The notes beneath the pieces were generated by a model. The model was given only the letters and a program-made list of their open reading frames with translations. It did not search any database and was not told the origin of the DNA. A DNA stretch of 64,000 bases, taken from Betaproteobacteria bacterium (GTDB lineage Bacteria > Pseudomonadota > Gammaproteobacteria > Burkholderiales > Burkholderiaceae_C). The stretch covers positions 1-64,000 of the forward strand of contig JABCYW010000015.1 in the NCBI GenBank assembly GCA_013289985.1, written 5' to 3'. Both the position numbers and the translations under genes were made by a program. Of this stretch, positions 18,367-26,343 are shown one piece after another (positions within the stretch are counted from its first letter, which is position 1; the number at the start of each line of letters is the position of its first letter).

Positions 18367-18735
18367 ATGCCATCGCTCCAGACCGTCGAACGCTTCGTCC
18401 AGCTCGTGGAATCCGGCCAGGGACTCGCGGCCCTGGACCGGTTCTACGCGGACGACGCCGAGGTCAGCGAGAACCAGGGCGCGCCGCGCGTCGGCAAGGC
18501 CGCGCTCATGGCCCGCGAGGCGGCGGCCCAGGCGGCCGTCAGCGGCCTGAGAGCGCAGTGCGTCCGCCCGATCCTCGTGGCGGACGACGTCGCCGTCATC
18601 CGCTGGATCTTCGACTACGTGGACGGCAAGGGCCGCGCCGTCCACTTCGAGGAACTGGCGTACCAGCGCTGGGCGGCGGACCGGATCGTGGAAGAGCGGT
18701 TCTTCTACGATCCTGGCCAGTTCACTGCACCGTGA
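18367..18735 (+). CDS. SnoaL-like (NTF2-fold) protein
   Basis: A 122-residue protein with the cone-shaped SnoaL/NTF2 fold: an N-terminal helix (TVERFVQLVESGQGLAALDRFYADDAEV), a central region, and the closing strands VAVIRWIFDYVDGKG and HFEELAYQRW (first stretch summarised from about residues 6-33). Such proteins are small-molecule isomerases, cyclases or binding partners; no catalytic residue pair can be assigned with confidence. The ATG at 18367 has GGAG ten bases upstream. It is divergent from arsR, so its promoter region overlaps the arsR promoter and it may be co-regulated. Its end overlaps the GH12 end by 14 bases, convergent. Confidence 0.7.
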   Translation: MPSLQTVERFVQLVESGQGLAALDRFYADDAEVSENQGAPRVGKAALMAREAAAQAAVSGLRAQCVRPILVADDVAVIRWIFDYVDGKGRAVHFEELAYQRWAADRIVEERFFYDPGQFTAP

Positions 18736-19492
18736 CGGCGAAGTTCTTCGAGGCGAAGTTCATGCCGCCGGACGACGACGTGATCTCGAAGCCGTACTGC
18801 AGGTCGCCCACCGTCACGTTGCCGATCCACGAGAGGTTCTTCAGGTAGTTGAGGATGGCCAGCACGTCCACCGTGGTGTTGTTGGTCTTGGAGGTACGCA
18901 GGAACGAGAACACCATGTTGCTGCCGTTGGTGCCGCGGTAGACGTTCCAGGTGCCGCCGCCGACCGTCACGTTGCTGTAGACGGGAATCGCGCAGCCGGC
19001 CGACGTCCAGTTGTACGAGATCGGCTTGACGTTGCCGCAGCCGGCCGCCGTGCCGGTGTAGTTGAGCCAGAGCATGATCTCGTCGGCGTTGCTGTCGGCC
19101 CAGATGTCGAAGGTCGACTCCCAGGCGCCGCCCGACGGCGTGGTGGCCGCGATGGGCACCGACAGCTTGGTCATCGAGCCGATCGCGCGGTTGACCGTGT
19201 ACGTGATGTGCGGGTACGACTTGATGCCGCCCGTGTTGGGCTGGTCGGACCAGACGCCCCAGTCCACGTTGGAGTTGGCCCAGATCGTCTGCGCGCCGGC
19301 GGCGGTGCCGCCGCAGGGCGACCACACGTCGTTGTTGAAGCCGTAGCTGCCGTAGGTCCAGGTGGCGAACAGGTTCGCGGCGGAACACGACGACGTGGCC
19401 GCGGACGTGGCCGACCAGGTAGCGGCCTGCGCGCCGGGCGCGGCGAGGGCGAGCGCCACGACGGCGCCGGACAGGAAGTGGTTGTGGTTCAT
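18722..19492 (-). CDS. GH12 endoglucanase/xyloglucanase, secreted
   Basis: A 256-residue family 12 glycoside hydrolase with a beta-jelly-roll fold. The signal peptide ends near AQA (about residue 23). The nucleophile lies in ADEIMLWLNY (Glu138) and the acid/base in LQYGFEITSS (Glu236), the two GH12 signature positions. Full length for the family, with no extra binding module. GH12 enzymes cut beta-1,4-glucan or xyloglucan inside the chain, so this complements the GH74 of the main locus. It is transcribed separately and convergently, so it may respond to different signals. GGAG sits five bases before the ATG. Confidence 0.93.
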   Translation of the reverse strand: MNHNHFLSGAVVALALAAPGAQAATWSATSAATSSCSAANLFATWTYGSYGFNNDVWSPCGGTAAGAQTIWANSNVDWGVWSDQPNTGGIKSYPHITYTVNRAIGSMTKLSVPIAATTPSGGAWESTFDIWADSNADEIMLWLNYTGTAAGCGNVKPISYNWTSAGCAIPVYSNVTVGGGTWNVYRGTNGSNMVFSFLRTSKTNNTTVDVLAILNYLKNLSWIGNVTVGDLQYGFEITSSSGGMNFASKNFAVTVQ

Positions 19493-19576
19493 GAGTCTCC
19501 GGACAAGTTGTGATAGGTATGGGGGACCCGGGCGGCGCCAGGGCTGGACACCGCGCGACCGGGTGGCGCGATGCCC

Positions 19577-19642
19577 ATGGCAACGCTGTCATCCGGTGCT
19601 GTCAATTCCAGCGATGGCGAATTAGTTCGACAACCGGACTAA
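19577..19642 (-). promoter_or_regulatory. Putative GH12 promoter with upstream dyad
   Basis: The 326-base gap between GH12 and the divergent oxidoreductase holds no gene. On the minus strand it has a consensus TTGACA (19600-19605) followed after 17 bases by a weak -10, TGCCAT (19577-19582). Just upstream lies an imperfect dyad (19622-19642) with arms TTAGTCCG and CGAACTAA around a five-base centre, one mismatch. This is the place where an activator or repressor of GH12 would bind. I do not find the same dyad before the main polysaccharide operon. Confidence 0.35.
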
Positions 19643-19818
19643 CCACTATGCGATTTCGGCGACCCTGACCGCACGCGGCGGCAGGGCGATTCACCTCGTA
19701 CGCCCAGCCGTATCCGGCCCCGGGGCGCCCGCGTCCGGAGGGCGATTCCGGCCGCCGGGATTTGTTCGCGACCCTGCAAGTGACAATCTCTCCCTCCGCA
19801 GATCGTCCGAGGTGACCC

Positions 19819-20778
19819 ATGCATGCGCTTGTCTTCCATGAGTTCGGGAGTGCCGATGTCCTGCGCCACGAACAGGTGCCCGATCCGGTGCCCGGGCCGC
19901 AGCAGGCGCTGGTGCGCATGCGCGCCGTCGGCCTGAACTTCGCCGACGTCTACCGGCGCAAGGGCAACTACCACCTGGCCGGCACGCCGCCCTGGATCCT
20001 CGGCTACGAGGGCGCGGGCGAGGTGGTCTCGGCGCCGGAAGGCAGCGGCCTGCGCGCCGGCCAGCGCGTGGGCTTCGCCGACAGCCCGTTCGCCAATGCG
20101 GAGCTGTGCGCGGTGGACGTCGACCGCCTGATCCCGCTGCCGGACGCGATCCCGTTCGAGACGGCCGCCGGCAGCCTGCTGCAAGGCCTCACCGCGCAGT
20201 ACCTGTGCCGCGACAGCTACGCCGCGCGCGCCGGCGACTGGGCCGTCGTGCATGCGGCGGCGGGCGGCGTGGGGCTGCTGCTCGTCCAGATGCTGCGGCA
20301 CCTGGGCGCGCGCGTCGCGGGCATCGCATCGACCGAGGCCAAGCGCCAGGCCGTGCGGGATCTGGGCGCGGATGCGGTTCTGCCGACGGAAGGCTGGGCG
20401 CAGGCGGTGAAGTCGCTCACCGGCGGGCGCGGCGCGGACGTCGTGTACGACTCGGTGGGCACCACCCTGCGCGACAGCCTGGACGCGGCCCGCATCGGCG
20501 GCACGGTGGTCTTCTACGGCATGGCCGCGGGCGACCCCGCGCCGGTGGATCCGCGACTGCTCATGGACCGGTCGCTGCGCCTGGTGGGCGGCGACCTGTG
20601 GAACGTGCTGACCACGGCGCAGGAGCGCCGGACGCGCGCCGCCGAACTGTTCGGCTGGATCGGGTCGGGCGCGGTGGCCTTGCGCGTCTCGCGCGCGTAT
20701 GCGCTGCGCGAGGGCGCGCAGGCCCACCGGGATCTCGAAGGCCGGCAGGTCATCGGCAAGATCGTGCTGCTGCCCTGA
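19819..20778 (+). CDS. NADPH:quinone oxidoreductase (zeta-crystallin-like)
   Basis: A 319-residue zinc-independent medium-chain dehydrogenase/reductase of the QOR family. The GroES-like half contains NFADVYRRKGNY and ILGYEGAGEVV. The Rossmann half has the nucleotide-binding motif HAAAGGVGLLLVQ near residue 148 and ends with the typical LEGRQVIGKIVLLP. No structural or catalytic zinc cysteines are present. It transfers electrons from NADPH to quinones or related electrophiles. The ATG at 19819 follows a GAGGTG ribosome site. It is a single gene with its own upstream region. Confidence 0.9.
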   Translation: MHALVFHEFGSADVLRHEQVPDPVPGPQQALVRMRAVGLNFADVYRRKGNYHLAGTPPWILGYEGAGEVVSAPEGSGLRAGQRVGFADSPFANAELCAVDVDRLIPLPDAIPFETAAGSLLQGLTAQYLCRDSYAARAGDWAVVHAAAGGVGLLLVQMLRHLGARVAGIASTEAKRQAVRDLGADAVLPTEGWAQAVKSLTGGRGADVVYDSVGTTLRDSLDAARIGGTVVFYGMAAGDPAPVDPRLLMDRSLRLVGGDLWNVLTTAQERRTRAAELFGWIGSGAVALRVSRAYALREGAQAHRDLEGRQVIGKIVLLP

Positions 20779-20818
20779 GGACGCGCTCGAAGCGCCGCGA
20801 AGGGCCGCGCGGCCATTC

Positions 20819-20899
20819 GATTAGCGCGCTAATCAATATCCGACATCGCCGAGGGGTCGATCGGAAATGAATAGCGCGCTAATCGTTAGCGCGGTAATC
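20819..20899. promoter_or_regulatory. Three palindromic operators (OhrR/MarR type)
   Basis: The spacer before the esterase gene contains GATTAGCGCGCTAATC (20819-20834), a perfect 16-base palindrome; a second copy at 20869-20884 with one change; and a third at 20884-20899 with two changes, sharing one base with the second. The common core is TTAGCGCGCTAA. A dyad of this size fits a MarR-family dimer, and an OhrR-type MarR gene lies two genes downstream, so it is the obvious candidate binder. Confidence 0.7.
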
Positions 20900-20996
20900 T
20901 TACGTCCGTGCCGCAAGAAATCCCCCGAAGCAAGGCGCTTCGAACGATGGCGGCGCAAGGCTCCAACCTCAACCGCGCATCGAAAGGAAATTCATC

Positions 20997-21701
20997 ATGA
21001 ACGCAATCGCACTCAGCATCGTCCTGGTCCACGGCGGCTTCGTCGACGGCTCCGGCTGGGAGGGCGTATCCAGCATCCTGCAGAAGGATGGCTACGCCGT
21101 GACGGTGGTCCAGAACCCGACGCTCTCGCTCGAGGACGACGTGGCGGTGACCCGGCGCGCCATCGCGGCGCAGAAGGGGCCGGTCCTGCTGGTCGGGCAC
21201 TCCTACGGCGGCGTGGTCATCACCGAATCCGGCAACGATCCCAAGGTGCAGGGCCTGGTCTACGTGGCCGCGTTCGCGCCCGACAAGGGCGAGTCGGTCT
21301 CGTCGCTGATCAAGAACCCCCCGCCCGGCGCGCCGGTGCCGCCGATCCTGCCGCCGCAGGACGGTTTCCTGTTCCTCGACCAGGCGAAGTTCGCCGCCTC
21401 GTTCGCCGCCGACGTGAGCCCGGACAAGGCCCGCTTCATGGCGATCTCGCAGGTGCCCTGGGGCGTCGCGGCGCTCGACGGCGCCGTCACCAGCGCCGCG
21501 TGGAGGGTGAAGCCCAGCTGGTACCTCGTGGCCCAGGACGACCACATGATCCCGCCGCCGGCGCAACGACTGATGGCCAGGCGCGCCGGCGCCACGGTGA
21601 CGGAGGTGCCCGGCAGCCACGCCGTGTACGTCTCGCAACCGGCCGCGGTGGCGGCGGCCATCGAGCAGGCGGCCCAGGCCATCGCGGCGAAGTCGAAGTA
21701 A
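20997..21701 (+). CDS. Alpha/beta hydrolase (salicylate/pyrethroid esterase-like)
   Basis: A 234-residue hydrolase of the EstC/SABP2-like group. It has the oxyanion motif LVHGGFVDGSGWEGV at residues 10-24, the nucleophile elbow LLVGHSYGG (Ser69), the acid in YLVAQDDHMIP and the base His in VPGSHAVYVSQP. The N terminus begins almost at the first strand, with no signal peptide. It lies behind three operators and 73 bases ahead of an OhrR-like regulator, so it is probably induced by the same signal, such as an organic hydroperoxide or an electrophilic compound. The substrate is unknown. Confidence 0.88.
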   Translation: MNAIALSIVLVHGGFVDGSGWEGVSSILQKDGYAVTVVQNPTLSLEDDVAVTRRAIAAQKGPVLLVGHSYGGVVITESGNDPKVQGLVYVAAFAPDKGESVSSLIKNPPPGAPVPPILPPQDGFLFLDQAKFAASFAADVSPDKARFMAISQVPWGVAALDGAVTSAAWRVKPSWYLVAQDDHMIPPPAQRLMARRAGATVTEVPGSHAVYVSQPAAVAAAIEQAAQAIAAKSK

Positions 21702-21774
21702 GCTTGCCCCAAGACCGATCCGCGCGTGCCGCTCGAGCGCGCGCGGATCCCTTCCCCCGACAGGATCCGCAACG

Positions 21775-22239
21775 ATGTCCAAGCACGCCCCCGACGCCAA
21801 GCCACCGAAGTTCCCGACGCTGGACGACAAGCTGTGCTTCGCGCTGTATTCGAGCTCGCTGGCCATGCTGCAGAGCTACAAGCCCCTGCTCGCCGCCATC
21901 GGGCTCACCTATCCGCAGTACCTCGCGATGCTGGTCCTGTGGGAGGAGGACGGCATCACGGTCAAGCGGCTGGCGGAGCGCCTGGGCCTGGACTCCGGGT
22001 CGGTCACGCCGCTGGTCAAGCGGCTGGAGGAGGCGTCGTTCGTCACGCGATCGCGCGCGGCCGACGACGAGCGCAACCTCAGCATCGAACTGACGCGCGA
22101 AGGCCGCGCCCTGCGGGCCAAGGCAGAATCCGCCAGCGGCAAGTTCGTGGACGCCTGCGAGCTGGGCCAGGCCGAAGGCGGCGAGCTGCGGGACAAGCTG
22201 AAGCTGCTGACCACGACCCTGCGCAGCGCCAATCGCTGA
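21775..22239 (+). CDS. MarR-family regulator, 2-Cys OhrR type
   Basis: A 154-residue winged-helix regulator. LDDKLCFALYSSSLAM carries the OhrR peroxidatic cysteine (Cys21) and KFVDACELG a second cysteine (Cys128), positions equivalent to the two redox cysteines of Xanthomonas OhrR. The DNA-binding part is LTYPQYLAMLVLWEEDGITV, then LGLDSGSVTPLVKRLEEA and the DERNLSIELT wing. In this class peroxide forms a Cys-Cys disulfide that releases DNA. There is no ohr peroxidase gene next to it; the upstream neighbour is an esterase, which is unusual for this type. Confidence 0.88.
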   Translation: MSKHAPDAKPPKFPTLDDKLCFALYSSSLAMLQSYKPLLAAIGLTYPQYLAMLVLWEEDGITVKRLAERLGLDSGSVTPLVKRLEEASFVTRSRAADDERNLSIELTREGRALRAKAESASGKFVDACELGQAEGGELRDKLKLLTTTLRSANR

Positions 22240-22266
22240 GCCGGGACACGACACCAGGAGACCACG

Positions 22267-22629
22267 ATGCACCAAGGTTCTTGCCACTGCGGCGCCGTCC
22301 GCCTCACCTTGCCGGCCACACCCGAGGTGGCGACCGATTGCAACTGCTCCCTGTGCCGCCGCATCGGCGGGCCCTGGGTCTACTTCAAGTTCGGCACGGT
22401 GAAGATCGAAGGCCATCCGGAGGCCACCGCCGGATACGTCTGGGGCGACCGCACCCTGCGCACCATCCATTGCCGCACCTGCGGCTGCGTCACGCACTGG
22501 GAACCGCTGGAGCCCACCTCCGACGGCAGGCACGGGGTGAACCTCGGCAACTTCGATCCGGCGCTGATCGCCTCGGTCCGCGTGCGCCGCTTCGACGGCG
22601 CGGACACCTGGAAATTCATCGACGAGTAG
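22267..22629 (+). CDS. GFA/CENP-V-type zinc protein
   Basis: A 120-residue protein of the glutathione-dependent formaldehyde-activating enzyme (GFA) superfamily. Zinc ligands are visible in SCHCGAVRL, CNCSLCRR and HCRTCGCVT, the usual arrangement of structural and catalytic zinc sites. It starts 27 bases after the ohrR-like gene and may share its transcript. Some members bind glutathione adducts, but most are uncharacterised, so I would not call it a formaldehyde enzyme without data. Confidence 0.85.
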   Translation: MHQGSCHCGAVRLTLPATPEVATDCNCSLCRRIGGPWVYFKFGTVKIEGHPEATAGYVWGDRTLRTIHCRTCGCVTHWEPLEPTSDGRHGVNLGNFDPALIASVRVRRFDGADTWKFIDE

Positions 22630-22688
22630 GCGCGCCGGATCTGGCGGATACTCCAGGCGACGCGCGCGCCGCGGAGGATCTTCCGGAC

Positions 22689-23993
22689 ATGCTTCCCCAA
22701 CGAATTGGCCGCTACGACGTCTCCGCCGAGCTCGGGCGCGGCGCCACGAGCATCGTCTACAAGGGCGTCGATCCGGCCACCGACCGCGTCGTCGCCATCA
22801 AGACGCTGCAGCGCAGCGATGCCGACACCGACGCCGACGGCGACGGCGAGGCGGACGCCGACGCCATCCTGCTGCGCTTCCGCCACGAGGCGCGCGTGAT
22901 CGGGCGGCTGCGCCATCCCGGGGTCGTCGCCGTCGACGAATTCGGGGAGGACGGCCTGCACAGCTGGATCGCGATGGAGTACGTCGAGGGCAGCACGCTG
23001 GCCGACCTGCTCCTGCGCACGCCCCTGGTGGGCCAGGAACGCGCCCTGGCCATCCTGGACGAACTCCTGGACGCGCTCGGCGCCGTGCACCGCCAGGGCA
23101 TCTGCCACCGCGACGTGAAGCCTGCCAACATCATGATCACCCGCGCGGGCCGCGTGAAGCTCACCGACTTCGGCGTGGCGCGGCTGCGCGACCTCGGGCT
23201 CACGCGGGTCTCGTCCCTCATCGGCACGCCGGCGTTCATGGCGCCCGAGCAGTTCACCGGCGCGGCGCTCGACCACCGGGCCGACCTGTTCGCCTGCGGC
23301 GTGCTGCTGTACCTGCTGCTGAGCGGGCGCCGCCCGTTCTCCGGCGCGCCGGCCGCCGTGATGCACCAGATCCTGCATGAGGAGCCGCCCTCCCTGGGCG
23401 CGGCCGGCGTGGGCCCGGCGGCGCGCGCGTTCGACGACGTGATCGCGCGTGCGCTGGCCAAGCGTCCCGACGACCGTTTCGCGACCGCCGAGGAGATGCG
23501 CGACGCGCTGGACGCCGCGGCGGCGCGCGCCGCCGAGGCGACGCTGGCCACGGTGATCGGCACGGTGGTGCAGGGCGCCGCGCACCCGCACGGGGGCATC
23601 GACGACCGGGTGCTGATCCAGCGCGCGCCGGCGTACCTCGCCGACTCGATGTTGCGGGTGCTGCCGCGCGACGCCCACGCCCGGCCCGCGCTGGTGGACT
23701 CGATGTCGCTGTACGCGCCGGAGGCCGCCGCGCCCCCGCCGGCCGTGCATGCCGAGGCGCCACCCCTCGCCCTGCCACCCGAGGCCATCGCCGGCGCCCA
23801 GCACCTGCTGGCGCGCCGGCTGGGGCCGCTGGCCGGCGTCATCGTCAAGCGCGCGGCGGATGCGGCCGGCGGCTCGCGGCCCGCGTTCATCGAGAGCCTG
23901 CTGGCCGGCCTGCCCGAGGCCCACCGGGCCGCGGCCCGCGCGGAACTGGAGGCCTTGCTGCAGCCGCCTCAGCGCACGGAGACCGGTCGGTAG
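22689..23993 (+). CDS. Soluble Ser/Thr protein kinase (Hanks type)
   Basis: A 434-residue kinase without transmembrane segments. The catalytic domain (about 8-275) has the glycine loop ELGRGATSIVYKG, VAIK Lys38, Glu in the alphaC helix, HRDVKPANIM (Asp142), DFG (Asp160) and the APE motif, so it should be active. Between strand 3 and helix C is an acidic insert at residues 43-58 made almost only of Asp, Ala, Gly and Thr. The C-terminal 150 residues are Ala/Pro rich and end in a helical region. GGAGGATC precedes the ATG. The FHA protein gene converges on it with a 25-base overlap, which suggests a phospho-signalling pair. Confidence 0.93.
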   Translation: MLPQRIGRYDVSAELGRGATSIVYKGVDPATDRVVAIKTLQRSDADTDADGDGEADADAILLRFRHEARVIGRLRHPGVVAVDEFGEDGLHSWIAMEYVEGSTLADLLLRTPLVGQERALAILDELLDALGAVHRQGICHRDVKPANIMITRAGRVKLTDFGVARLRDLGLTRVSSLIGTPAFMAPEQFTGAALDHRADLFACGVLLYLLLSGRRPFSGAPAAVMHQILHEEPPSLGAAGVGPAARAFDDVIARALAKRPDDRFATAEEMRDALDAAAARAAEATLATVIGTVVQGAAHPHGGIDDRVLIQRAPAYLADSMLRVLPRDAHARPALVDSMSLYAPEAAAPPPAVHAEAPPLALPPEAIAGAQHLLARRLGPLAGVIVKRAADAAGGSRPAFIESLLAGLPEAHRAAARAELEALLQPPQRTETGR

Positions 23994-24928
23994 CGGCACT
24001 CCAGGCGATCGCCCCGGTAGACCTCGAAGGGCAGGTCGCCAATGCGCAGCTCGCCCCGGCGGCGCTCGATCAGCCGCGACAGCGCGGCCAGGCCCGGGAG
24101 GGCCGTCATCAGCTGCTCGCGGGCCCGGAAGATCTGGATGTTCAGGTGCGCCGGCTCCAGGCCCAGCATGCGCGAGAGCTCGGCGCTGCCCAGCCAGCCC
24201 TGGGCCCCCGGCTCGAGGCCGCGCTCCTGGTCGGCCATGCGCCGGCGCGCGAGCGTCGCCAGGCAGTAGTGGTGGGTGCGCTCGCCCAGGTCGGTCTTCG
24301 CGGCGCCGTCCTTCACCTCCAGGCTGGCGTGCTCCTCGTCCAGGCTCAGGCGCATGACCAGCCAGGGCGCGTCGGCCTCCCGCACGATCTCGGCCACCTG
24401 GGTGTCGTCCATGGGCGCCGCCGCCACGAAGCGGTGCGGGCCGAAGGGGCCCATCTCCAGGCGGTCGCCGTCCTTCAGGGCGCGCGTCTCGCCGTTCTGT
24501 TCCAGCATCCATAGCCCCGGGCGCGCCTGGTAGACGCACAGTTCCGGCGCCTCGCTGCTGGGAAGCAGGTTGTGCGGCGCCAGCGCGATGACCGGCCGCC
24601 GCGAGTCGGCCGGCACCAGGGCGTCCACGGGTTCGGCGATGTCCTGCACCTGCCAGGCCACCTCCGGACCGAGGCCCAGCCGCAGCTCGGTGCCCACCGC
24701 CAGGGCGAACGGCTCGCCGGGAACCAGCGCCCGCCCGTCCACGAAGGTGCCGTTGCGGCTGTGGTCCGACAGCATCCAGCGCCCGTTGCGCCAGCGCGCC
24801 ACGGCGTGCATCAGCGAGATCCCGGGGTGGTCGATCGCGGTGTCGGCGCGCAGCGCATTGCGGCCGAACACGTGCTCTGCGCGGAGCACCACCCGCTCGC
24901 CGGTGCGGGGATCGAACAACGTACCCAT
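23969..24928 (-). CDS. FHA-domain protein with C-terminal winged-helix-like region
   Basis: A 319-residue cytoplasmic protein. Residues 1-95 are an FHA phosphothreonine-binding domain with the conserved FGRN (Gly22-Arg23), Ser38, His41 and SRNGTFVDG (Asn59-Gly60). The middle third is unassigned. The last 100 residues (ADQERGLEPGAQGWLGSAEL..., RAREQL, GDLPFEVYRGDRLE) resemble the winged helix of FHA-linked regulators rather than a known enzyme. The ATG at 24928 is used because the FHA fold starts directly after it. It overlaps the kinase gene tail-to-tail; the kinase is a plausible source of the phosphothreonine it reads. Confidence 0.88.
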   Translation of the reverse strand: MGTLFDPRTGERVVLRAEHVFGRNALRADTAIDHPGISLMHAVARWRNGRWMLSDHSRNGTFVDGRALVPGEPFALAVGTELRLGLGPEVAWQVQDIAEPVDALVPADSRRPVIALAPHNLLPSSEAPELCVYQARPGLWMLEQNGETRALKDGDRLEMGPFGPHRFVAAAPMDDTQVAEIVREADAPWLVMRLSLDEEHASLEVKDGAAKTDLGERTHHYCLATLARRRMADQERGLEPGAQGWLGSAELSRMLGLEPAHLNIQIFRAREQLMTALPGLAALSRLIERRRGELRIGDLPFEVYRGDRLECRYRPVSVR

Positions 24929-25102
24929 GGTCCCAACTTTCTTCGCCGACGAACGCATCGGCGCAGCGGGAAGTGTAGTGGCGCTTCGTGAAGCCGCGCC
25001 CGCGTTATCGACCGTAATGGATCCGGGCGCCTCCCCGGCCGAAGATGCGTTCCATGCCATCCCGATGGCGCCAATCACTCCCGGATCAAGCAGGTGACCC
25101 CC

Positions 25103-25711
25103 ATGTTCAACACGCCCACCGAAGTCCGCTACGGCATCCCGTCGTCCGTCGACCGCCTCTTCGCCGCCCGCGAGAAGCCGCTGCGGTTCCCGGCCGACCT
25201 GGACCTGTGCCGCGACCGGGTGCCCGCCGCGAAGGATTGCGCCGCGGCGCGCTTCGCCGCCGAGGCGCGCAAGCTGACGTCGCGCCACGCCTTCCGGCCG
25301 GCGCTCAACGCCGCCGACTGGCGCACGCTCTCGAGCTTCTGCATCGAACGGCGCCTGCCGCCGGACCATCGCGTCGTGATCCGCGGCCGCGCCGACCGCA
25401 CGCTGCGCTTCGTGGTCGAGGGCAGCCTCTGGCAGGTGTGCGAGGCGTCCGCGCACGCGACCGCCGGCCAGCCGCGGCTGCTGCTGCCCGGCACGATCCT
25501 GGGCGAGGACACGCTCTTCTCCGACGCGCCCGGCGACGTGGACGTCCGCACGCTGGAGGACGCGCTGATCCTCGAGCTCTCGCTGCCGCGCCAGAAGGAG
25601 CTGACCGCCGCCTTCCCCGCGATCGCGTTCGAGCTGCTGCGCGCGGCTGGCGCCGTGATCGCCGCGCGCGGCCGCCCGGCCGCCGCGTGCGAAGAACCTG
25701 CCACGAACTGA
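25103..25711 (+). CDS. Cyclic-nucleotide-binding-fold protein without HTH
   Basis: A 202-residue protein. Residues about 85-185 resemble the cNMP-binding beta-roll of Crp/Fnr proteins (RVVIRGRADRTLRFVVEGSL, LLLPGTILGEDTLFSD, LEDALILELSL). The C terminus stops after one helix, so there is no DNA-binding domain, and the phosphate-binding cassette is not conserved. It is therefore a sensor or anchor rather than a regulator. It sits 175 bases from the divergent FHA gene and 13 bases before an unknown gene. Function unknown. Confidence 0.65.
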   Translation: MFNTPTEVRYGIPSSVDRLFAAREKPLRFPADLDLCRDRVPAAKDCAAARFAAEARKLTSRHAFRPALNAADWRTLSSFCIERRLPPDHRVVIRGRADRTLRFVVEGSLWQVCEASAHATAGQPRLLLPGTILGEDTLFSDAPGDVDVRTLEDALILELSLPRQKELTAAFPAIAFELLRAAGAVIAARGRPAAACEEPATN

Positions 25712-25724
25712 GCCCAGGACCGCC

Positions 25725-26141
25725 ATGACGACATACGTGCTCTCGCTGACCGGCGACGAAGAGAAGGCCGTCAACGCCACCCATTGGGCGACGTTCCGCA
25801 AGGCCAGGCTGGTCTCGATCTCGCGCAGGACGCCCGGGATGCCGCCCGCCGCCGCGGCGGGCAAGGACAGCATCGTGGTCACCGCCCACGGCGAAGTCGA
25901 CCCGTTGGACGCCGAGCGCGCCGCCGCCACCCGCCACCCGCAGGCGCTCGCCGCGCTGCTGGTGCGCACGCTGGACATCCAGGACGGCGCGGGCGTGGTG
26001 CTCGCCGACTTCGACAGCGAGCAATTCGCCGCCGACGTGGTGGCCGAGATCGCGGCGCTGGGCCGCGACGTGGTCTGCCCGGGACGTGCCTCGACCTTCG
26101 CGTTCGGCTCGCGCGTGGGATCGCGTTCCTGGCGCGCCTGA
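25725..26141 (+). CDS. Hypothetical protein
   Basis: A 138-residue soluble protein I do not recognise. It contains a central stretch DSIVVTAHGEVDP followed by helices and ends in an Arg/Ser-rich tail. It has no signal peptide, no transmembrane segment and no repeated motif. The gene follows the cNMP-fold gene by 13 bases and is probably co-transcribed with it, which places it in the kinase/FHA signalling group by position only. Confidence 0.6.
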   Translation: MTTYVLSLTGDEEKAVNATHWATFRKARLVSISRRTPGMPPAAAAGKDSIVVTAHGEVDPLDAERAAATRHPQALAALLVRTLDIQDGAGVVLADFDSEQFAADVVAEIAALGRDVVCPGRASTFAFGSRVGSRSWRA

Positions 26142-26343
26142 GACGCGTCAGGCCGTCCCGGCCGCCGTGTCCCTGGCGGAGTGACCGTCTCGGGGTCGTC
26201 CCGAAGCCGGGGAACCTCTTCTTTCACGACGGGCCAACCCTCGCGATCGGCTAACCATGCATCCGATCGGACGCCGCGCATCCCCCATCGGAGGGGGTTC
26301 GATTGCCGGCAGAATCGGGCGTCGCCAAAGAGGGAATCCCTGC

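Noticed and set aside
26142-26343. Regulator gene for the MacAB-type pump in the gap before it
   Set aside because: The 202 bases have no credible reading frame with a ribosome site and show no HTH-like product; only short CGATCGG repeats are seen.
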